Shown here: positions 7,586 through 12,204 of the stretch, in pieces
Position numbering within the stretch: the first letter of the stretch is position 1
Layout: every line of letters begins with the position of its first letter
Assembly: GCA_029243845.1 (NCBI GenBank)
Contig: JAQWRF010000100.1
Location: 1 to 12,204 of the forward strand
Direction of reading: 5' to 3'
Length of the DNA stretch: 12,204 nt
From: Planctomycetota bacterium
GTDB lineage: Bacteria > Planctomycetota > UBA1135
Made by a program: the position numbers and the translations under genes
Notes under the pieces: model-generated
Databases searched by the model: none
Seen by the model: the letters and a program-made list of their open reading frames with translations, nothing else
Told to the model about the DNA's origin: nothing

Positions 7586-8785
7586 ATGAAAGCTGTTCGC
7601 TGCGCCTTTGTCGTGATTTGTGGTCTTACCGCGAGTTGCCAATCTCCTCAGCCCCAAGAGGCCGAGGGCTTGAATCCCTATGAATACCAACTTGCTGATG
7701 GCGAGTATGGTGTAGAGCGCTTGCCCTATGGCGAGAGCTGGCCCGATTTTGCGATTGGCTGGCAGCGACGTGAAGAACTGATTGAGGCCACGCAACGCTC
7801 GATGAATTACTTGACGAAGCCAAGCTCTAAGACTTTCTTCCCGGTCGGGCCAAGCGAGGTGATTACCCACGATTTAATGTCGCGGTCAGTAGCACGTTTC
7901 AATGAGGTGCTGCATGAAGCTAAATCATCTGAAGATTTCTTGTCACTGCTGCAAAAAGATTTCAACGTTTGGGTAGCACGCGGGCAGTCTTCAACAGGCG
8001 ACGTTTTCTTCACCGGCTACGGAACGCCGATTCTTGATGGCGCAAAAGAGCGCGGTGGCGAATATCAATTCCCGTTGTATGCCGCGCCCGAGGATTTAGT
8101 GAAGGCTGACGACGGCCTAATTCTAGGGCGCAAAACCGCAAGCGGGCAAACGGTGCCTTACTACACTTCCGCCGAGCTTCGCGATAACGGCCATCTTAAA
8201 GGCCTAGAAATTGTGTGGTTAAAAAATCCATACGACGCCTACATGGCACACGTTCAAGGCAGTGCGGTGATTCGCTACGCCAATGGCGATTTATTCGAAG
8301 TCGGTTACGCTGGCAACAACGGTCACGAATACAACAGTGTTGGTTTGGCGCTCGTAGCAGAAGGTAAATTCAAAATCGGTGACTTGTATTTACAAAAACT
8401 TCGTGACTACTTTGCAACAAACGAAGGCGAAGCCGCGCGTGTACTACCAAAAAATCCGCGCTTTGTGTTTTTCCAGGGAGCATCTGGGGGTCCTTACGGA
8501 TGTCTCGGCCAGCCCGTAACCGCAATGCACTCTGTCGCAACCGATAAAGACATCTTCCCACGCGCTGCCGTGGTTTATGTTGAAGCGCGCTTGCCGGAGA
8601 TGGACGAAGATAACAAGCTCGTCCAGCGCCCCGTTCGCTTCTTTGCTCTAGACCAAGATCGCGGCGGCGCAATTCGCTCGGCCGGCCGTTGTGATATTTA
8701 CATGGGCCTCGGCGATGATGCCATGGCACGCGCGGGCCACGTTCAAGCGCGCGGACGTATGTATTACTTATTTCTTAAAAATTAA
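7586..8785 (+). CDS. mltA: Membrane-bound lytic murein transglycosylase A (MltA), lipoprotein
   Basis: A 399-residue envelope enzyme that cleaves the MurNAc-GlcNAc bond of peptidoglycan with formation of 1,6-anhydro-MurNAc. The N-terminus is a short lipoprotein signal, MKAVRCAFVVICGLTASC, with Cys18 as the lipidated residue; the lipobox LTAS-C is slightly off-consensus. Gln at +2 favours the outer membrane. MltA landmarks follow: FFTGYGTP (141-148) and FPLYAAP (162-168), the core block IVWLKNPYDAYMAHVQGSA (209-227), GYAGNNGHEYNSVG (240-253), and the C-terminal 3D-type segment with LDQDRGGAI (355-363) and GRCDIYMGLGDDA (367-379). Asp358 and Asp370 are the conserved acidic residues of the 3D barrel, one of which should be the catalytic acid. 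It is a little longer than E. coli MltA (365 residues). No Shine-Dalgarno sequence precedes the start; the ATG abuts a candidate promoter. No terminator follows it. Confidence 0.9.
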   Translation: MKAVRCAFVVICGLTASCQSPQPQEAEGLNPYEYQLADGEYGVERLPYGESWPDFAIGWQRREELIEATQRSMNYLTKPSSKTFFPVGPSEVITHDLMSRSVARFNEVLHEAKSSEDFLSLLQKDFNVWVARGQSSTGDVFFTGYGTPILDGAKERGGEYQFPLYAAPEDLVKADDGLILGRKTASGQTVPYYTSAELRDNGHLKGLEIVWLKNPYDAYMAHVQGSAVIRYANGDLFEVGYAGNNGHEYNSVGLALVAEGKFKIGDLYLQKLRDYFATNEGEAARVLPKNPRFVFFQGASGGPYGCLGQPVTAMHSVATDKDIFPRAAVVYVEARLPEMDEDNKLVQRPVRFFALDQDRGGAIRSAGRCDIYMGLGDDAMARAGHVQARGRMYYLFLKN

Positions 8786-8817
8786 GTTACTTTACGGCAG
8801 CTCTGAGTGAATACAGT

Positions 8818-8867
8818 AGCGATACCAGCTAGGCAAAGATCTAACAATCTTCTGCAGGGCCATCGCT
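8818..8867. repeat. Nested inverted repeat in the mltA / DUF1028-gene spacer
   Basis: Outer arms AGCGAT (8818-8823) and ATCGCT (8862-8867) enclose an inner hairpin: GCAAAGAT (8833-8840), loop CTAACA (8841-8846), ATCTT-C-TGC (8847-8855), eight pairs with one bulged C. It ends seven bases before the candidate -10 hexamer of the downstream gene. No T-run follows, so it does not look like an intrinsic terminator. It could be an operator or a processing site, or chance. The rest of this 101-base spacer shows nothing else besides the -10 hexamer. Confidence 0.35.
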
Positions 8868-8874
8868 TCTAGAC

Positions 8875-8880
8875 TATACT
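8875..8880 (+). promoter_or_regulatory. Candidate -10 hexamer giving a leaderless DUF1028 mRNA
   Basis: TATACT matches the sigma-70 -10 consensus at five of six positions, and the predicted +1, seven bases beyond its end, is 8887, the A of the ATG. That ATG is fixed by the signal peptide it begins. The -35 position (8852-8857, CTGCAG) is poor, so an activator or another sigma factor may be needed. Confidence 0.45.
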
Positions 8881-8886
8881 TTTAAG

Positions 8887-11181
8887 ATGTTCGCCTTCCC
8901 CTCCAAACTGCGTAGATTAGCCCTTTCCGCTGTAGCCACCCTATTTCTCGCGACGCAGAGCTTTGCGACTTGGTCGATTATTGTGGTAAATACCAAGACC
9001 CAAGAAATAATCGTCGCCTCTGCTACCTGCGTAGAAGCCATTAATCTACGCGCCGTATTAACCATGTTAGAGGCACAGGCCGGCGGTGGGTGCGCGCAAT
9101 CCATAGGCGCCACCATTATTATGCGTCAAGACGCAACCGAAATGTTTGCCATGGGTGTACCGCCGGAAGAAATACTGCTAGCCCTATCGGCTTACGACAA
9201 CTTGCATGAACTGCGTCAATATGGCTTCGTCGATATGGCTGGCCGCGCCGCCACCTTTACCGGAGCGCAATGTGGCGATTGGGCTGGCGGCCTCACGGGC
9301 ACCAGTGGCGATTTGGTTTACGCGATTCAAGGAAACGTATTAACAGGTCAGCCCGTTATAGATGCAGCAGAGCAAGCATTGATAAGCACGCCTGGCGACA
9401 TGGCTCAGCGCGTCATGGCTGCCATGGAAGCTGCACGCGACATGGGTGGCGACGGGCGCTGTTCATGCAATAACACTTTCCCAACATCGTGCGGATCTCC
9501 TCCAGCAACATTTACTAAAAGCGCGCACGTTGGCTTCCTTATTTCAGCGCGACCCGGAGACCATCCTTACTGCGATAACTTTGCTTGCGCTAAAGGTGAT
9601 TTATATTTTGCGATAAACAAGGCTAGCCTAACTGCCGCCGACCCAGACCCTGTCGACGAGATGCGTATTAAGTTTGATTCGCTACGCCTAGCTTTAATAG
9701 GACGTCCCGACGCTTACCTTTCATCGGTTCATTCCTATACTAATAATGTTAGTGCCGGCTCAATTTCTCCAGTTTCATTTGTCTTAGACTTATCAGATGT
9801 TGATGGGAACATGCTGACGGCCGGTGGCGCCACTATCACCCTAGACCACGCTGCCCGTTCTGCCGGACTCGGCACATTGCATCAAGTCACCGATCACAAT
9901 GACGGCACATACACCGTCGAAGTAATGCCCGGTGCAGTAACAGGCGTTGACGAATTACTGTTCACCATTGATGACGGGATACGCCCGGTAACTTTATGGC
10001 CGCCAACGACATTGGCTCATGAACAACCGCTAGCTCCACTTCGAGGACAGCAATCACTTCCTGGACTACAAAACATCAATGTTACTTTTGCTCGATTGAG
10101 CGAAGACGGACTCACTGCTTACGTAGTTGGCGATGGCGGCACTGGCCTCAAGTTTATTCAACTAGCGCGACCGGATTGGCAAAGCGGCTTCACTGTTTCC
10201 GCAACTCCAGCAATCAGCAATTTCCCTTTGGCTAACCTCAAATCATTTTGGATTAGCCCGGACGGATTAAGAATGACACTCTCCGCGCAACGACCGAACG
10301 GGGTTGACGTTGATTTATTTTCAACATCACGTCTCACTACCAATGATGATTTTATTCAGCCTATTGTCGACCTCGACCTCAACTCCAATGATGCAGCAGG
10401 CGGGCCATTTTTAAGCGCTAATGAATTAGAAATTTGGTTTCATAGCACTCGAGGCAGCGGCTCGTCTTTGTGGCATGCTACTCGACTATCTACAGAATCG
10501 CGTTGGTACCCGCCAAAAAGATATTCCCCACTAAATAGCTCAGACGACACGGCGTATCCTATGTTTGCTAACCATGGCAGTGAATTCATCTTTTCGCAAC
10601 GCTTGCCTTCAGCATCAGGGGTTAGCCTCCGCCATGCCGGAATTGGGGATGATGGGCGCGTGGGCAACCACCAATTGTTGGCGGGGGTTTATGCCAACAG
10701 AAATGCGCCGCGCATCCCAATTAACGTGATTGTTGATCCCGCTACGGGAGCTAGAGCTTTATGCATTTTAAGTAATAGCCAGCTGTCGCAATCGGTGCTA
10801 GAAGACAACGCGCTCGCCGTATCGACAAATGAGATTTCTCTCGCTGCTGGCGGAACGTTTAGTTTTCAGATTTCGGCCGGCTCTAGTTTTTCTGCCGCGG
10901 CTTACAACCTATTCCCTGGAGATTCCCGGTCTAGTAGCGCCGACTTAGGCGTGTTACCGATTAGCTTCAACCGGCACTACTCTAACTCTATGCGCTCGCA
11001 ATTGACCAACGCAAGTGGAGCGCTTTCTGCCACTGGGCAAGCAACATGCTCATGGGTGGTTTCTCCTGGAGCGAGCCTGCCGCCGCAATTAGTAAATTAC
11101 GAAATCGGATTTTGCGCAGTTGCCAAGAACAGCGCCAGCAGTTTTATAAGTAATGCCGTACGCGTTAAGATTTTACCTTAA
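8887..11181 (+). CDS. Secreted multidomain protein with N-terminal DUF1028 (Ntn-hydrolase-like) domain
   Basis: A 764-residue exported protein. Signal peptide 1-27 (basic SKLRR, hydrophobic LALSAVATLFLA, cleavage SFA|T). Residues 28 to about 270 resemble DUF1028: ATWSIIVVN at the start, VPPEEILLALSAYD, QYGFVDMAGRAATFTG, DWAGGLTG, YAIQGNVLTG, and a MAAMEAARDMGGDGR block. Predicted cleavage leaves Thr28 as the new N-terminus, the position of the candidate Ntn nucleophile. Eight cysteines lie in this part (48, 69, 129, 192, 194, 202, 229, 234), compatible with disulfides outside the cytoplasm. About 283-370 is an Ig-like beta region with HNDGTYTVEV. About 385-590 has repeats such as SPDGLRMTLSAQRPNGVD and SANELEIWFHSTRGSG, like TolB/PD40 propeller blades. 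The last 120 residues (SLAAGGTFSFQISAG to SNAVRVKILP) resemble a C-terminal module I associate with planctomycete secreted proteins. The enzymatic role is unknown. It converges on the GST gene with a 17-base overlap. Confidence 0.8.
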   Translation: MFAFPSKLRRLALSAVATLFLATQSFATWSIIVVNTKTQEIIVASATCVEAINLRAVLTMLEAQAGGGCAQSIGATIIMRQDATEMFAMGVPPEEILLALSAYDNLHELRQYGFVDMAGRAATFTGAQCGDWAGGLTGTSGDLVYAIQGNVLTGQPVIDAAEQALISTPGDMAQRVMAAMEAARDMGGDGRCSCNNTFPTSCGSPPATFTKSAHVGFLISARPGDHPYCDNFACAKGDLYFAINKASLTAADPDPVDEMRIKFDSLRLALIGRPDAYLSSVHSYTNNVSAGSISPVSFVLDLSDVDGNMLTAGGATITLDHAARSAGLGTLHQVTDHNDGTYTVEVMPGAVTGVDELLFTIDDGIRPVTLWPPTTLAHEQPLAPLRGQQSLPGLQNINVTFARLSEDGLTAYVVGDGGTGLKFIQLARPDWQSGFTVSATPAISNFPLANLKSFWISPDGLRMTLSAQRPNGVDVDLFSTSRLTTNDDFIQPIVDLDLNSNDAAGGPFLSANELEIWFHSTRGSGSSLWHATRLSTESRWYPPKRYSPLNSSDDTAYPMFANHGSEFIFSQRLPSASGVSLRHAGIGDDGRVGNHQLLAGVYANRNAPRIPINVIVDPATGARALCILSNSQLSQSVLEDNALAVSTNEISLAAGGTFSFQISAGSSFSAAAYNLFPGDSRSSSADLGVLPISFNRHYSNSMRSQLTNASGALSATGQATCSWVVSPGASLPPQLVNYEIGFCAVAKNSASSFISNAVRVKILP

Positions 11182-11731
11182 CCATTATTGCAACGAAAGC
11201 CTCGCTGGCTAAAAAACGCTGCAGCCAATCATGTAGCCCTGGCCATGGCTGTTGATCAAACCAGTCGATGTCGGCGATGCGAAACTGCCTTACAAATGGT
11301 GCGAGGCATAACTCGGCGACCCCCGACTTACCGTCGAAGAGGTATGCCTTGTTTTCAAGCAAGGTGTTTAAGCGCAATAAAAACACGCTGCCTTGCGAGC
11401 GGTGCTCGAGTTCATTAGCGCCGGGATAACGCGTGGCGTATTTATAACGATCGAGGTGATGTTTAAAATCACCATCGCAATCTGCTATTAAACTTTGCTC
11501 TTCATCGCTAATGGGCAAGCACCATTTAACAATATCGAAACTTTCATCAATCACCGTGCCGTCGTCAAGAACTAATACCGGAACAGTCGCCTTTGGCGAT
11601 ACGGCGTAAAGTTCCGGAGGGCGATTGCGCAACTCAATTTCTTGCACAGAAACTTCTATGCCAGCAAAGCGCAACGCCAACCTGGCGCGCATCGCATAAG
11701 GTCAGCGGCGAAAAGAGAATAGTTTATGCAT
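11165..11731 (-). CDS. Glutathione S-transferase family protein, probable selenoprotein (in-frame TGA at the catalytic Cys position)
   Basis: Read from the ATG at 11731 with one TGA decoded, this gives 188 residues: thioredoxin-like domain first (MHKLFSFRR-Sec10-PYAMRARLALRFAGI, then SPKATVPVLVLDDG with the cis-Pro, then IDESFDIVKW with the Glu-Ser that binds the gamma-glutamyl group), then an all-helical C-terminal domain (FKHHLDRYKYATRYPGA, FLLRLNTLLE). Relatives in gammaproteobacteria read FRRCPYAMRARLAL, so the TGA replaces the active-site Cys. Starting instead at the internal ATG (11692) would delete the first beta strand and the active site, which is unlikely for a frame conserved to its end. 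GGTGA, two bases before ATG 11731, is the only Shine-Dalgarno-like site in the window; ATG 11740 is an alternative start. The transporter gene ends 25 bases upstream, so the two are probably cotranscribed. Alternatives are a nonsense mutation or a base-call error. Confidence 0.78.
11671..11690 (-). promoter_or_regulatory. Candidate bacterial SECIS hairpin in the GST mRNA
   Basis: On the mRNA sense, bases 12-31 after the TGA fold as a stem-loop: inner GCCA pairs with UGGC around a GGU apical loop (11682-11680), extended by C-G and a G-U pair, then, past a bulged U, by two more G-C pairs. An alternative outer stem is GCGC/GCGC with a GUU bulge. The apical loop begins with G, 20 bases after the UGA. 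This agrees with what I recall of the bacterial SECIS pattern (short apical loop, G in its first two positions, about 16-37 bases from UGA). The CAGGU around the loop also resembles that of the E. coli fdhF SECIS. Confidence 0.6.
11702..11704 (-). other. In-frame TGA, probable selenocysteine codon
   Basis: This TGA is flanked on both sides by codons for a conserved GST active-site segment (FRR before, PYAMRARLAL after) with no frameshift. The expected amino acid here is Cys, whose codons TGC and TGT differ from TGA by one base. The transporter just upstream ends at TGA (11759-11757), so TGA is not generally read as sense. Confidence 0.7.
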
Positions 11732-11756
11732 CTTCACCATAGTCTATATTAACATC

Positions 11757-12204
11757 TCATCCTTTAGAAGCGCTTACCGACTGCGCTCCTAGATAAATAC
11801 CTAGAAAGATAAGGATAGAACCAATCACCTCTGCGTAGCCAGGAGCTCCGTCTTCAGTGAAAATACCAAAGAACATCGCGAAAACCACCCCGATAAAACC
11901 TATTTGAGTCGCACGAGTTGCAGTGTGATGCCTTAAGCCATGAGTCAAGCACACCTGCCCACCTTGCGTGCCAACGCCTAGCGCTAGCAGCCACCACCAC
12001 TCTATGCCATGCGGTAAACGAAAGTCGGCATAGCCTAAAGCTATGGACAAAGGAATGGAGACTAAAGGAAAGGCTAAAACAATAATCAGTGGGCTTTCGC
12101 TTTTATTTAATATCCGCACTAGTGAATAGGCAATCGATGAGAAGAAAGCCGTGAGCAAACCAAAGATGATGCCGTCTGTAGGGGCGTCCACCGCAAAACC
12201 TTTG
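11757..12204 (-). CDS. EamA/DMT-family permease, C-terminal half (5' partial)
   Basis: The frame is open to the window edge (upstream codons give KGFAVDAPTDG), so only the second EamA repeat is present, about 149 residues. Five hydrophobic segments are visible: IIFGLLTAFFSSIAYSLV, LIIVLAFPLVSIPLSIALGY, WWWLLALGVGTQGGQVCL, TQIGFIGVVFAMFFGIF and YAEVIGSILIFLGIYLG. The pattern, with an acidic turn (TEDGAPGY) before the last helix and a short polar tail (AQSVSASKG), is typical of drug/metabolite-transporter exporters of the inner membrane. The substrate cannot be inferred. The stop is TGA. Transcription runs into the GST gene with a 25-base gap to its preferred ATG, so an operon is likely. Confidence 0.85.
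   Translation of the reverse strand, partial: KGFAVDAPTDGIIFGLLTAFFSSIAYSLVRILNKSESPLIIVLAFPLVSIPLSIALGYADFRLPHGIEWWWLLALGVGTQGGQVCLTHGLRHHTATRATQIGFIGVVFAMFFGIFTEDGAPGYAEVIGSILIFLGIYLGAQSVSASKG

Noticed and set aside
7511..7870. A minus-strand 119-residue open frame across the esterase/mltA spacer
   Set aside because: It overlaps both real gene starts and the divergent promoters, and resembles no family.
8370..8729. A minus-strand 119-residue open frame within mltA
   Set aside because: It lies antisense over the conserved MltA catalytic segment and has a composition typical of a shadow frame.
8833..8855. Intrinsic terminator for mltA
   Set aside because: The hairpin is AT-rich, has a bulge and is not followed by a T-run; kept only as an inverted repeat.
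11165..11692. A 175-residue GST starting at the ATG at 11692
   Set aside because: It would lack the first beta strand and the catalytic residue, while conserved GST sequence continues in the same frame upstream through a single TGA to ATG 11731.
11702..11704. TGA read as tryptophan through a variant genetic code
   Set aside because: TGG is used for Trp throughout, the transporter just upstream ends at TGA as expected for its family, and Trp is not expected at a GST active-site Cys.
11724..11759. The transporter's TGA stop as a second selenocysteine codon
   Set aside because: Reading through adds only ten codons before TAA, and the transporter already has its full set of C-terminal helices.

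Overview
The window (12,204 bases) is a compact, almost fully coding piece of bacterial chromosome with roughly balanced base composition. The DeaD/CsdA-type helicase with a DbpA-like C-terminal domain, MltA, YhiN/HI0933, and a glutathione transferase of the 'FRRCPYAMRARLAL' type all look proteobacterial, most likely from an uncultivated, possibly marine, gammaproteobacterium. This assignment is by recognition only. One gene (secreted DUF1028 protein) has a tail style I associate with planctomycete secreted proteins.

Layout. Positions 1-6538, plus strand, are a tight unidirectional cluster: a BioF-BioD fusion (5' end cut by the window), BioA, a DEAD-box RNA helicase, a 225-residue protein with a textbook carboxylate-bridged di-iron signature, and a YhiN-family flavoprotein. 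Junctions are -1, 14, 4 and -25 bases, so they are probably one transcript. BioF, BioA and BioD are consecutive steps of biotin ring assembly (pimeloyl-thioester to KAPA to DAPA to dethiobiotin), here in two polypeptides. Positions 6528-7538, minus strand, hold a cytoplasmic alpha/beta-hydrolase (putative esterase) that converges on, and overlaps, the flavoprotein gene. A 47-base divergent spacer separates it from an MltA lytic transglycosylase lipoprotein (7586-8785). A 101-base spacer with a nested inverted repeat and a promoter leads to a 764-residue secreted DUF1028 protein (8887-11181). Positions 11165-12204, minus strand, hold a GST followed (upstream in transcription) by the C-terminal half of an EamA/DMT transporter.

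The strongest observation is in the GST. Its short open frame starts downstream of an in-frame TGA (11702-11704). Translating through it gives MHKLFSFRR-TGA-PYAMRARLAL, so TGA sits exactly at the catalytic cysteine position of this GST type. A GC-rich hairpin with a GGU apical loop follows about 20 bases downstream, as expected of a bacterial SECIS. I therefore call it a selenocysteine-containing GST.

The second theme is translation initiation. Almost no start codon in the window has a Shine-Dalgarno sequence. For the esterase, mltA and the DUF1028 gene a candidate sigma-70 -10 hexamer ends so that the A of ATG is the predicted +1, suggesting leaderless mRNAs. The esterase/mltA spacer looks like two face-to-face leaderless promoters sharing one inverted repeat. 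No tRNA, rRNA, CRISPR, insertion sequence or convincing intrinsic terminator was seen.
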